DNA of 64,000 nt, taken from assembly GCA_958299035.1 (NCBI GenBank), contig CATQJL010000001.1:79319594-79383593 (forward strand). The letters are read 5' to 3'. Position 1 is the first letter of the stretch. The number at the start of each line of letters is the position of its first letter. Below, piece after piece: positions 31,178-43,097 of the stretch. Source of the stretch: Cylicocyclus nassatus (Eukaryota; Nematoda; Chromadorea; Rhabditida; Strongylidae). A program made the position numbers and the translations under genes. The notes under the pieces were generated by a model. The model saw only the letters and a list, made by a program, of their open reading frames with translations, had not been told where the DNA came from and did no database searches.

Positions 31178-31375
31178 TAAGTTGAAGCCAGTTTTACAAA
31201 ATGATACCTGATGATGGGCAAAATACTCTTTGGAAAAAGAGATATCAAACAGTGTGTACTACTTTGAGACACCCTGCATTTTCCACGCAGGAAATTGGAA
31301 GTATAAAAATTTGCATGCACAAATCTAATGGTGAAATTCCGACGTAATATTCTATACTACAACCTTTTAAATATA

Positions 31376-32025
31376 CAGGGTGTCCCAAAATAATGTGCAC
31401 ACTGTTTGATTTTGAATAACTCTCTTATTATGAGGTCTTTCGAGAAGCGGTAAGCGCCATTTTGTAGAGCTGGCTTCAACTTGGATTTAAGTATAGAGCG
31501 AATCACCGACCGCCCTTCATTACTGTAGGATTACGCTAAAAACTTGGAACATATGGTGTCACTGTGGAAAAAGCTGCCGTTTCAAAAATTTTTAAAAAGA
31601 TGTGAAAACTTGTGTAATAGAGTTTTTAGGGGCGCTGAGTTCCCAACTATTCTCGAGATTGCAAAGCTTTGTAAACGGTGTAACCGCGCTTTTTAGGAAC
31701 AGTGAGAAAATGGCCGCTACTGCTTACCTCGCATAACTCTTCAGTGAAGCATCAAAATAAGTTGGGAACTCTACAGTTAGAATCAGCAACTCTAATTGGT
31801 CTAGCGTAAAAGTTTTCAGGCTGTCTTGATTCCTTTCTGAGGCAAAATATGGCTTTTCATGGCCCAAAACCCTCTTTCAAGTTTCTACCGTAACCCTACA
31901 GTAATGAAGAGCGGTCGGTGATTCGCTCTATACTTAAATCCAAGTTGAAGCCAGCTCTACAAAATGGCGCTTACCGCTTCTCGTAAGAAAAACAAACAGT
32001 GTGCACATTATTTTGGAACACGCTG
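31376..32025. mobile_element. Tc1-type fold-back MITE with long TIRs
   Basis: The left end is CAGGGTGTCCCAAAATAATG after TA and the right end is its near inverse followed by TA. The inverted arms extend about 160 bases or more. Copy 2 has the empty site at about 60150-60160 with matching flanks. No transposase is encoded. Confidence 0.85.
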
Positions 32026-32921
32026 TATAAAGTGATTTTTTGGCCTTCCACAGACAGTAGTCAAAAAAATACAGAATTAGATTAAAACAATTTAGAAAAC
32101 GCTCTCAAATTTTGTAAGCTTAATTTTGATTTCAAGTTGCAAGAAAATAGGGCAAAATTGATACTTGATGTGGACAGTATATGCGTGACGAAACTGGAGG
32201 TTTGCGACCTTTTGTATGGGTAGCCTTCAAACTTTTCGTGGATTGAACTTTTTGCTAGTGTTGGAATGCCATCTTATAAAGGTTGCTTTGCTCCATCAAA
32301 TAATATGTTTCTTACATCTTTATATCTTCATTTACCTCTGCAATATAGTTCAATACTTTTGCTAGTAACAAAGTACGCATTGTGAAACTCCTCAGATGGA
32401 GAATACAGACCCCATCCTCCTCTTTAGGTCTACGCCCACCTCTACAGCGGCTGCAAGAAATAAAGGAATTGATGGAGGCGATGGATGTCAAGCATGACTG
32501 TTTTTTTCGTCAGCTTGATCTTTTAAGTCGCGCTAACTCTCAGCACCCCATGTGTCAATATCAATCGATAGCGAGATGTAATCAATGATTGCCGTCTCGC
32601 CGCGAATAACCGGTTCTGGAAGTGAAGCTATTTACTTAGAATTATTATGCAGGCAGACAGACTAAATACCAAGATAAACGTTTACTGAGCTTCATGTATA
32701 AAACGTGATTCTCTAAAGGAAAAACTGCCAATAATAATTGTGCCATACCTAATTTGTAGAATTATCCTCAACAATTTCACTATCTCGTAAAACTTGCCAA
32801 AGTCAGCCCCTTCTTAGAATGAAAAAGGCTTCACAATTTTTTAGAAACTTTCGTTGGAGGTTATTCGACCATAGTTTTCTTTTGAAGTATTTCGAAGTTT
32901 AAGCCTGTGCTTTTTCCACAG
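32026..32921. other. Paralogous stretch, no confident exon
   Basis: The short frame at 32382-32588 has a counterpart at 60514-60708, but indels shift both relative to each other and an alternative frame holds a Thr/Pro/Ser-rich stretch, so I leave it uncalled. The rest is AT-rich and intron-like. Confidence 0.4.
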
Positions 32922-33170
32922 TCAATAAAAACAAATCATTGTTACCGCAGAAAACGTCTACCTCGGCTTCCAGATCAACTGCACTTACATGTCTTTCTAC
33001 TGCAGAAGTGGAAAAGAATTTCGGAAATAAGTTATACTGCTTTTCATACAGACTCTCAACACTCACGAATGCTACTTTCTGCTACTGTCAAAAAAATTTT
33101 CAAAAAATTTTGGGCCAGGTAGACTTATTGTATTTAAATTACATTGAATCACAGGATTTTCAAGGCAATC
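32922..33170 (+). CDS. Cys-rich secreted-module exon, copy 1
   Basis: The acceptor is CTTTTTCCACAG and the donor GTATGT. One frame is open throughout: a Ser/Thr-rich start (QKTSTSASRSTALTC) followed by cysteines in LYCFSYRLS and FCYCQKNF. It enters needing two bases and leaves one base, which fits the next exon at 33251. The copy-2 counterpart has two stops in this frame. A second frame is open in both copies, including a three-base insertion in copy 2, but it does not join in phase to the next exon, so I prefer the first. Confidence 0.45.
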
Positions 33171-33250
33171 GTATGTGGCTCTCCTTCAATGTGTTTGACC
33201 AACCTAACTCATCCGCCGTTATCATGACAATTTAGTCTACTTTAAGGCAG

Positions 33251-33427
33251 TTACATATGGTCCTCTGCCACTGTGTCCAGTTACCATAAACTGCGAACAA
33301 ACGGACTACCTACTATTTCAATTCTCTGATGGAACCTACATAACTAACAGTGAGCTACATGGGACAAAGCATGACATAGCAGACTATAAAAGCGATTCAA
33401 AATGTGAGGACAGTAAGGAGTCAGGTG
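33251..33427 (+). CDS. Cys-rich secreted-module exon, copy 1
   Basis: The acceptor is TTTAAGGCAG and the donor GTAAGA. It encodes TYGPLPLCPVTINCEQTDYL, then LFQFSDGTY and a Lys/Asp-rich end with one more Cys. The pattern C-P-V-T-I-x-C followed by F-x-x-G-T is what nematode C6/DUF281-type secreted modules show in their middle part; this is similarity of pattern, not a database match. It enters needing two bases and leaves one, compatible with both neighbours. The copy-2 exon 61371-61547 is intact with very few substitutions. Confidence 0.6.
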
Positions 33428-33519
33428 GTAAGACGTCAGTGACTTTGCCCGGGGCACGTAATCGGTGTTTATTCGGTACATTTTAGTATGCTCGCTAGAA
33501 ATTCAAATGCGTTATGTGA

Positions 33520-33768
33520 AGGGTGTAGGCCTACGTGTGGGATTAATTTTGGCTTGGGGAAGAATGACGAAGTGGTATGAGGCGCCGCTATGACAATCCT
33601 AGACCAAGCTTCGATCCCACCTCTAGGCCCACAGCCCTCTACATTCAGGGACGGGTAATCTGGTACCAGAGTAGTCCGGGAAGATCAAAGCACTGACTTG
33701 GTGATTGCCCCCGCAAGCATGGCTATTTCGCGTTCAAATTCCTCTTTGATTGTGAAGTAGAGTGCATT
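33520..33768. other. Highly conserved intronic block, possible ncRNA/SINE
   Basis: Between the two unit copies I count only two differences in about 245 bases here (against 61640-61888), in a region where introns otherwise vary more. No coding frame is open across it. It contains TGACGAAGTGG and, 45 bases on, GCTTCGATCCC, which resemble the A and B boxes of a pol III promoter, but it does not fold into a tRNA by eye. It could be a tRNA-derived SINE, an unrecognised ncRNA or a chance match. Confidence 0.3.
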
Positions 33769-34518
33769 CAACAAATGTCCACAGAGAACTGATTACCCGA
33801 ATCTCTATCATTTATCCCTTATCCTTTTGACGCAGCCTACTGCAAATCACCTTGAAGGTGCCAACATACAGACGGAAAAGATTATTTGTCTAACACAGCA
33901 TCAAGAGTGCTTCGAGGACATTACCACATATTCTTCACAAAAAGTGTCACAAGGGTAATTCAGGCTTTGCTGATGCGATCTTGTGCATATATTATGGTTC
34001 AACAGTAAAAAAAACCTTAAGTAAAAGCCTTCAGAACCTTACATTGAACGCGCATTATCAATGCGCCGTTTGAAGTTGTATCTGTTGGCAATCAGTCAGA
34101 AGGCTTACAGAACGCTTTTTGTTGCCGCATTTCCAAAAAGAATGTTCTGCTATTCGAATATAAGAGAAGGAAACTAATGTAATGAGCGGATGAAGTCCTT
34201 TACTTTGTGGGTAGCTGGTCTCATATCATAGGTGTCTGAGACAAAAGCGCAAAAACCGCTTCATTTCAAATCATTTTGAGTATTAAAGACTTTGATAATT
34301 TTCAGAAAATCAGAAGCTTGCTGTTTTCCTTTTTGATTCAAAGGTCTCAGCTTCAAGAATGCCCATTCAACACAAATTTTGCACAGTTCAGTGAGGTTAA
34401 AAATTATCAAATCGATTTTATGCTTTGTTTCCGAAAGTTTCAGATTATCATTAGCTTGATTGAAAAACACACAGAACTTTAGTAATCTTTTCTCGTATTC
34501 ACACTCTCAATTCTATAT

Positions 34519-34735
34519 CTTGCTGACTCACGGCATGAAATTGCAGAATTGTCTTGGTACAGTTGTTCAAGATGTTTAACTACATGGAATAGACAAAAAT
34601 GCCTTATGTAACATCCACTATAAAAGTGTCGACACTTTTATATTCGATGTAACATAGGGCATTTGTCCTCTATTCTATGCAGTTGAAAATCTGTACCAAA
34701 TTTTTTCCAATTTCATGCCGTGAGTCAGCAAAACA
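34519..34735. repeat. Palindromic MITE, copy 1
   Basis: Arms of about 107 bases start GCTGACTCACGGCATGAAAT and meet at the perfect centre AAAAGTGTCGACACTTTT. The same element is at 62624-62840, so it predates the duplication. It lies in the intron between 33427 and 35065. Confidence 0.8.
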
Positions 34736-35064
34736 CTATTGATTTCTTGCCGTAAGCCAAAATGATCTATTGCTCTTTTCAAAAAGTCTGGTCTAACCAT
34801 TTCTGAAGTTGAAAAAAATTTGAAAGCTGAAAAGAACAGCAAAGTTACCAAAATTTTGCAAGCTTACTCGACTTGTTTTTTCATTTTCTGTTCAAGAATT
34901 CATGCTGTTTTTTTTTACAAGAAGTTACACTTGGCTTAATATAATCTTCGAAAATGTTCGCTCCACGTGAGTTGCTATCCTTTCGAAAGCTGCTTTCTCG
35001 AGCTTCCATATATGTTTTATTCATGTTCAAAGCTTTGTGTTGATAAAGATCTGTGCGCTTTCAG

Positions 35065-35204
35065 TAAGAGTGCGTAACTTTCATCAGCTCGCGGATATCC
35101 AGTGCGTCAATGGCGAATGGCGTTATTATGGCCAGGCAAAATTTGACCAAGTATTGCGTCACGTCGTCTGCTATTCCGTCGCAATTCCCGTAGGACCAGT
35201 TTAG
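35065..35204 (+). CDS. Terminal Cys-rich module exon, copy 1
   Basis: The acceptor is GCGCTTTCAG. After two bases completing a codon from 33427 it reads RVRNFHQLADIQCVNGEWRY and then QVLRHVVCYSVAIPVGPV followed by TAG. The C-x-N-G-E-W-x-Y-x-G...C layout matches the closing part of nematode C6/DUF281-like secreted modules. Copy 2 (63159) and the broken exon at 438 are close relatives, giving three copies of this exon in the window. The stop is within sequence that in the 438 relative is followed by a donor, so the end may have changed. Confidence 0.6.
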
Positions 35205-35865
35205 GTGCATATGGCACCTTGAAGGATTTATGAACGATTATTCCGGTTTTTGGCTCACAATCCTTTGTTAGACTTGTAGTATCAATGCTCGTTGAAATTA
35301 TAAAAGATGGTCAGCAGTGTTCTACACAGACCCGCACAGTCATCATCGATAGACACGATTTCATCAGACGAGCTAGTCATGCTTATCTCAGCTCTATACA
35401 TACATTTATTCATCCTCAGCGGTCATATACATTTAGTACCGTGATGATTCATTCTATGGCTTGAGTTGGGCGATTTCAACTTCGATCGTCTTCGATGACA
35501 AGAATAATCTTGCTCGTGCCAACCAGTGCATTCGTGACGTTGCGCTGTCCCTGACTTCTCGACCAAGTAGACGCAGTGGACCAGCCACGGTTTCTTCCAC
35601 CTTGTCTTCTTGGTCCTACCCTTGGTGTATGGTATAGGTCAGAGCTGCCGGCCGTTTGCGGGAAGGAGGAGGAGAGAAGTAAGCGCTACTCAATTGATCT
35701 TTGCTCGCCGAGCATTGCTCGATATTTGATAAAGGAATCCGCAAACAACTTGATGTTAATTGTTTTGAGAACAGAGTTTGGGCAAATTCATGGTTTCTAC
35801 AACTTATTGTTAGTTGTTTTGAGGACATAGTTCGGGCAAATTCATGATTTCTTACTCAACCACAG

Positions 35866-35954
35866 CCCAGGTACAAATTTCGAAAAATTTGAACTGCAGC
35901 TCTTATCGTTTTCCTTCGCTGATCAATCACCCTTAAGCCTCAACAAGCAGCGCT
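35866..35954 (+). CDS. Possible downstream exon, copy 1
   Basis: The acceptor is CAACCACAG and the donor GTAAGT. The frame PGTNFEKFELQLLSFSFADQ...LNKQR is open. The copy-2 exon at 63568 differs by an in-frame three-base insertion but has TAG in place of the CAG codon. It would belong to a following gene or an alternative transcript, since the preceding exon ends with a stop. Confidence 0.35.
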
Positions 35955-36063
35955 GTAAGTTGCACTACGCTAGCGCGCTTTGACTTGAGTTGATTTTTCA
36001 TTTACGAATGAATCATGCACGTTGTCCTAATAAGGTCTCACCTGAGAGGCTCACTCAGCCATT

Positions 36064-38897
36064 ACGAAAAAAACAATGGAGATTGAAGCCTCCCACTTTG
36101 ATTTGTGGAAAGGCTGAGGAATAAAATCACATACGTATCTCTGTAGCTAACAAGGAAATGGTCAGATATTGAAGTGGGCAATCCAAATCAGCAGCATACC
36201 TTTAGATGCTGCATAGAACGCTGACTTCGTATCTGTATTCCATATGTGCTTAGCGTCTACGTGGGCGAAGTTATGAGCCGTTAAAGGCTGTTTTTGCTAG
36301 CAAGTTGTACTACATGCAAAGCGCATGGACGGAGCATGTTCGATTCAATGCTGGGCCAAAACATGCAGCTAGGTTACTCAATATTCTTAAAGGTTGAAGG
36401 TAGGCTGAATGTGCAACACTGTGCGCAATTTCGCGCTTTCTTTGTAGGACCTTTTCGCAACAAAAGTGCTCACAACTTCGTCACCAAAGGCCCTAAGCAG
36501 ATACGGAGTACAGATTTGAAATTAGAGTTAAGTGCTCATCGAACGGTAGGCGATTTGCTTGGATTAGCCCACTTCAATTATTGGTCATTCCTTTGTAAGC
36601 TTTGGACGGCTTTTCATGGACTTTATTTGCAAATCAAAAAAAGAACTGAGAGGACACAGGAGTGCGTACAACAGTCTTGGGAGTTTGGAGGGGACGCAGG
36701 AGTTCCTAGCACCTCCATTCGCACAGCATTCACACTCCAGAAGGCTCCTCGCACCTTCGCGCAGAGGTCAAGGTCCGCCCATCGCTCCACTCCTTCACTG
36801 GCCTCATTCGGAGCGTGCGGCTTGCGAGAAAGCATAGATATGCAAGTGCAAAAATTCGTGAAAAATTCAAACTCAAAATTACGAACTTTGAAGTGCAATC
36901 TTTGTAAGATGTTCCTCTGAGGATAGCCAACGAAAAGTTGACTTGGGGTGACTATCTTGGAGAGCAAAACTCACTTCTTTTCGAACAAGCCTTGAATCTA
37001 GGTTTAGATTCTGATGAGCTATCGAATTAATTCTGATTCATGCGAGAACTATTGCATCTATCTAATAAGTATAGTAAACTGGGTAAAATCGGTTTGGTAT
37101 GCAGATAGATTCTACAAAATTTCAGCTGATAATTAGTCCTACATTTTTTTGCAAAAGTAGCACCAAACTTCTCCGAAAAAGGATCTTTCTTATGGTTCAT
37201 TATTATGGACACCCAAAATAAACTAATACAATTTCAGTAACTTCTGGTGTTGAGCAGTGTTGAGCACTCATTCAAATTCTATAAAAAAATCGTTATATGA
37301 TAGGAAGCTCAATTTTTCGGCTATAACATACTTCTTACTCCAAAACAGGTCAAAATCGCATTGAGTCATATTTCGCATATCCCATCGGAGATTCTGTGAT
37401 TCTTATTTTGATTTGCATCAAATTTGAGCTATATGAAGTTGTAGCCAAAACTAGAAAAACCGGAAAAAGCCGAAAGTTCATCAAAAAGCATTTGGGACAC
37501 CTGCACCTTGCTCAATAGATATACTTTCAACTAATCGTACACATGTACACTTATCACAGTTAAAAGTCGAGTAACGGAATCTTCCTTACTCTTCCAACAA
37601 TGCGATGCCCACACCATCGCCTCATGGTCAAAAGATCTCAGTAGTAAATTTGTCGTTCCTATATTGCAAAGGCAAACGTCCCAAGTGATAGATCTCATAA
37701 ACTCTAGTCTGTCATTTTCCGTCGTTCATTATTCATCCATAAAGTATCCTCCAAACCTGCACAACTCGTAATGAGATTAGCCAGTGGGCGGGGCGAATGG
37801 GCGGAGCCGTCTGAAAAGTGCGAGGACGCCTGGAGGTGCTAAGTACCCCTGCAAGGAAAGGCGGCGAGGCTTTGGGAACTCCTGGGCCGCCGCCTGGAAG
37901 TTTCACTTGCTGTAAACAATCTTAGGACAGCGATAATACCTGAACAATTATATACTACTGCCTTCCTCTCTTGTCACCCGAATTTATCTAGTTATAACCA
38001 AATTAATTCTGCAGAAATAATTTAGGCAACATTATTTTACGATTAAAGCGTTAATACAAATTTGGCTCATTCTTTTGTGCAGCGAAAAATGAGAAGCAGA
38101 AAAGAACTTGCTTCTTTCCGCCTCAAAACATTGGAAAAAAACCAAATAAATCTATCTTATCAATTTTGCTTAAGAATCACTCTCTACAAGAGGCAGCACA
38201 TACCTTGACTTCCAGGAAATTAGATCACATCGATTATATTATCGACACCTCAAATTATTGCCTATTTCTGTTTCAGTGAACTAGTTTGCAACAACGACCA
38301 TTCGAGTAGAAGATATTTTTTTTCTTTCGATCCCGCACACTTGTGGCCGTAAACATTAGGTATAGAAATAGTGTTCCGAGGTGAAATTAACCTTTGGGAG
38401 ATGTTCGTGGTTAATAGGAAAATGTAATGATAATCCATCTCAAGGTAGATTTAATTTCATGGCTTGTTGATAACTGCACCACTGATCTCACCGAAATTTA
38501 TTTATTTTTTTATTTTCATCATTAAGCGCTCCCCCTGACCGATATTATTGAAATTATGTTCGTTTAATATAGCAAGGTTTTTCAATTTTCAACATGCTAT
38601 ATTTTTGAACTTTTGTTCTAACAACACTCCCTATGAAAGACGTTTTGATTTTTGTAAGAATTCTTTCGAGAAAAGGCAAAGAATACGTCATCAGAGTGAG
38701 TTTTTTGCTAAAATATCCTGATATTTACTTCATAGAATTTTATTGAATTCATAATGTTGCTGTACCACAAACGAACAAGTTTCTCGTGAGTACTGGCAAT
38801 GAGATATGGCAGGTGGCATCATCTATCACTATAATTAGCTCGCTAATTCAGCTATTTTTGGTATTCCGCTACTCATGCAAGAGTAAAAGTATTATGG
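36064..38897. other. Unique stretch, no confident gene
   Basis: This is not part of the tandem unit. The longest frame is 36294-36920 (+, 208 codons), with no recognised domain and low-complexity Arg/Ser stretches, so I do not call it a gene. GC-rich patches at about 36660-36830 and 37770-37900 look weakly like inverse copies of each other. Confidence 0.4.
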
Positions 38898-39737
38898 GGC
38901 GCTATTCCAGTATCCGGGCCCAAAATTTTTTTTGTCGTGGATTCTGTCGAAACTTGGCCCAGGGGGGGGGTTATTCGACCCGCTGATGCCGAATATCATA
39001 TTGCTTTGTACGGTAGCGTCATTTTCTCGGGTTACGGTGGGTATACGGTAGGGGGTCAAAATCTCAAAATTCGCTGTAACTTCGCACAGAGGGGTTATTC
39101 GACATGCCGATTAGAAATTTCACACTTCCTCTGCACGAAAACGTCCCCCTGTATGGTTACGGTAGGTTTACGGTAGGGGTCAAAATCACAAATCGGCAAA
39201 TGTATCTTTCCCCTTTGCTTTGCTTAGGCAAAAGCCGCAGCAGGGTGTGTAGCGCGCGGCGGTGGTCGTGTGTGCAAAGCTTCACGATTGTCCTAATCGC
39301 TATACACCGGCTTCAGGCAAAACTATTTTTTACACCCGTTACAGTGTAGCTACCGTAACTCGAGAAAATGACGCCATGGTTCAAATCCAATGTGATATTT
39401 GGCATCAGCTGGCCGAATAACCCCTCTTGGCCAAGTCAGCAAAATCCGTGATTTTGGCCCCCTACCGTACACCCAACGTAACCTTACAGGGAGGCGATTT
39501 CTTGCGGAGAAAATATGATATTCGTGATCAGCATATCAAATAACCCCCTGGGCCAAGTTTCAGCGAATTCCGTGATTTTGACCCCCTACCGTATACCCTC
39601 CGTAACCCGAGAAAATGACGCTACCGTACAAAACCAATATGATATTCGACATCAGCGGGCCGAATAACCCCCCTGGGCCAAGTTTCGACAGAATCCACGC
39701 CAAAAAAATTTTGGGGTCCTGATACTGGAATAGCGCC
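38898..39737. mobile_element. Long fold-back element with TACGGTA repeats
   Basis: The left end GGCGCTATTCCAGTATC is exactly inverted at the right (39721-39737). The arms run several hundred bases and hold repeated blocks (GGTTACGGTGGGTATACGGT-type sequence, and GGCCCAGGGGGGTTATTCG). Flanks GTATTATGG and GTATATGG resemble an 8-9 bp target duplication with one indel, as for Mutator-like elements. Confidence 0.75.
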
Positions 39738-42700
39738 GTATATGGCTTAGCGAACAATGCTGAGAGGAGAGGAGCAGAGGTGCAACAGAAGTTTTACATA
39801 TGGAGCTTTGTGTATGTTTACTTCGGCTCATGCTCTGTGAACCATCAAGTCTAAATGAGAATATTATTCAGAGCGAAATTCAGTCGCGTATATTTTTGGC
39901 AACAGCTTTACTCTAGCAAAGCACATCAAAAGAAGCAGTGAGTCACGTTGCCTGCTTTGTGAGGACATTCTTCACATTCCGATGGATTGTGTAAGGAGCA
40001 ATACTTCACAAACCACGGTTCATTCCAATTTATGTTTTCGTTGTGTTCTTGTCGTAACAGAAAGTTTGCTGACGTTTTACTTTGAAGAAAGAATCGAATT
40101 TTTTACACTCTTGCAGTGTCACAAGGGTAGATGCCCTCAATGAAAATTTTCAACTCAAGATGCCCGCCAATTGAAAACTTTACTGGCATTGCATTGTTTC
40201 CAGCACAGGCTAGTCGATGTATGGTAAATGTAGTGTCTTGCGATGTTGGGGTTGGGTGGCAAAAGTTGCTCGTGAAGCTACGCCTAAAATACAGAATCAC
40301 CTAGGCAATGTTGTTCAATCTTTTCTTCAGATTTTCATCACTAAAAAAGCAGATCTTCTTACAAACTTTAATCAAAGTTGGGTTGAGGTATGATCTATAA
40401 CGACTAATGCAATGAGGTTCGAAAATAAGATGACGCAGAAATTCTCGTAAAGTGGGCATCCAATAGGACAAATACTAGAAGCATAAACTAATTTTCGCGA
40501 AGTGTTACAAAAAGACAAAAAGTTTGAAATTTTCAAATTGTGTGTTACATCCGGTCACAAGTGCCCTGCATGTAATGAACATAATGATCTAAACCAAATG
40601 CACTTTGAAGTACAAGCGCGGTATGAAAAGTAATGCAGAAAAGGTTCTAATAATAAACACAGCCACATCTTCATTTACAGAAAGCAACACTTCTATGCTC
40701 ATTCTTGTTAGAAAAAAAAATTTAAAAAATTACAGTCGCGTTACAATGCAATCCAATCACTTCAATTCTGTGTCATCCTAATGTGAAGCAGTTATGGTAC
40801 CGGCAAAAAAAGAATCTTATTACTTGCTCAGAACTTTCGTACTCAAGTTACGGAAGTTTTGATAGGTTTGATAATCTGCTGTGCATTATCTTCACTTTTC
40901 GAGATGATTGAAAAGATCATTAGCGTTCTCAAAATACTAGATTGTTACAAAAGTAAATTCCTTTTCAAATGATTCAAGCTTGTTTTGTTTTTCTAGTGAA
41001 CCTAGAGCATCATTCGATAGAGCAGATCAAGCTGTACAAAAATCACCACTAAAGATCCGTCCAGATCGCATTGCATGTGAAGTTTGAAGCTAATATTTGA
41101 AAAAAAATTTTATCACCTGAAATTTAGTCTTTGCGAGGGAAAATCCTAGAATCTCCAAGAGCTCATTATATAGAAGGCATATAGTAGTACCTAAATATGC
41201 CTTTACTAAATTTTCATCGCACAGAAATCGTGAAGAAAAGAGGGTTCAAAAATAGCAAACTTCGCATCCCCCCCCCCATCACGTATGTCATTGTGCATAT
41301 GCTCTTATAATCGAAAAATACCAAGTTTTACATGAAAAACCCCGAAAGTGGCGTTTTGAGCCATCTTGTTGCTGAGCCCGAAAAAAATCCACTAAATCAT
41401 TATTGTGTAATACTATCTACTATTTGAGAACCAAGTTGGAAATCCACAGAAATTTTTTGGAAAAAAACCGATTTTTTGGGGTAGCTGAAAATTTTGGATT
41501 TTCGGCTGGTAACTTTATCTGGCTACGACTTAAATGGATCCTTGGTGGTCTTTTCGTAGGGCTTGAATCGCTCTATCAAAAGGTACCTTAAATCTAGTTA
41601 GGAAAACAAAAGCAGCTCAATTTATTCAAAGATGGTGTTTACTTTTGAGGCAACCTAATACATTACCAAACATGACGCTCATTTTGGAGAATTTTTGCAA
41701 GCATGAAAATTATTTTGCAACAGAGAGTATGGATGTCAAAAAAACTAATACAGCTAATAGAATAGAAGAATAATGGAAGCGACAATGTTCGAGCATTTAA
41801 CATCGAGTTCTTCTTTTCTGCCAAATTTATACGACTGCAAAGCTATTTTGAATCACTCTTGTACGTGCTATAGTAGAATTTTTCTACTTGGTCGAACACG
41901 CTGCAAACATCGCCTATTTGATTGCAGATTGGCTTCGACATTCAAACCTTAGTAGCTTTCACTTCAATAAAATCCACAAATTGTCAAAACATTGAGATTA
42001 TCATCCCTTTTCCTAGGGTGCCCTTGGGAAAAGCTGAATTCAATGCTATATAATGATCTAGGCTTTCATTGCAAGCATTCGTTGTTTTGAAAATGAGCAA
42101 AAATTGTTCAAATAAGAAATAAAAGTTCCTTGATGCATCTGTGTTGCTCTGACAATGATAGTTCTAGACTGTTCCGTGAGTCCTTTTCTAAGACACGCTG
42201 ATAAAACTTCGTTCATTGGAAGTTGCACATTATTGACACGAAGGCGGAAGCAAGAACAAATACCCTTTAAATTATTATATTTCTCTAATGACTAACGCCA
42301 CCCTGAAGGATCAAACTATCTGACAGCCACTGAACAAGATGGGCAGTAATTTCGCGCGACTGTTTCTTGTCGCTAAATTTGTCTCAATGAAACATTAAAT
42401 AAGAGCGATTTTTCTAGTTTTTTTTGCAAAGTAAATGCTTGTTTGATAGCACTTTACTACCCTGCTGCTGATAAATTTTTTCAAATATGGCCATCGTTAA
42501 TCTGACGCTGGCCTTATTAGCGAAATACAGATTTACAAGATATGACATAACGTCAGCTTCATTTTTGATAGCAGCATTCCTCACTGGCTTACGAAAGGCA
42601 AAATGTGATTACTATCTACTGTGAGCAATGCTTTCAGCGCATGCCCGTGGAGAAAAGTCAAGGCAGCGTTTAGGCAGAATCTTGATTCCTATTTTTTCCT

Positions 42701-43097
42701 CCACGCCTTTCATGGCGCTGATTTTAAATAATGCATTCAGAATGCGTGAATTCCTCAAAAACCCCTTTTTTGAGACAATTTGTGAATGCCGTAAACGAGT
42801 GCTATCCTGTTATCCTTGTCGAGAGCATACGTTTAACAGGTAGATAAGTGTTTGACGTGTTTGCCACGTGAAAATACGTCTAGGGTTGAGGAGAGTTCGT
42901 TCAAGGGGCGGGCCGTTCGGGGAAATGGGTGTGGTCTCGGCGTTTTCTGCCGATTTTCTTTTTTTACATGAAGTGTTTGAAAGTCAGATCTACGCTATAG
43001 TTCTAGATCGAGGCCCGAGTACGTTATGACATTATCCGAAAATGTCCAAATCTGCCCAGACGCTGCCTGCAAAGGCAATGGCTCCAGAAAATCGCGA
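39738..43097. other. Stretch without confident gene
   Basis: AT-rich and mostly featureless. One minus-strand frame at 40103-40284 is noted separately. Homopolymer tract of C at about 41269. No repeats recognised otherwise. Confidence 0.4.
40103..40284 (-). CDS. Possible minus-strand exon
   Basis: On the - strand a TGTATTTTAG acceptor is followed by an open frame including FTIHRLACAGNNAMPVKFSI and LELKIFIEGIYPCDT, then a stop (or a GTAAAA donor just before it). Two cysteines and the alternating hydrophobic pattern suggest a secreted beta-rich protein, but there is no paralogue in the window for support and no recognised domain. Confidence 0.25.

Larger units (their letters stand above)
31178..36063. 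repeat. Tandem unit copy 1, distal part
   Basis: Collinear with 59945-63773 of copy 2. Identity by eye is in the mid to high 90s percent, for example 6 differences in about 190 bases at 32161-32350. Homology stops abruptly after CTCACTCAGCCATT at about 36063. Confidence 0.9.

Noticed and set aside
36294..36920. A 208-codon open frame, the longest outside the retroelement
   Set aside because: No domain or signal is recognisable, the reverse strand and other frames are also open across the same GC-rich patch, and it has no paralogue in the window for support.
36660..37900. Possible inverted-end element with GC-rich termini (AGCACCTCCA, CCTCGCAC, CGCCCA words)
   Set aside because: The resemblance between the two ends is patchy by eye and no target duplication was found.
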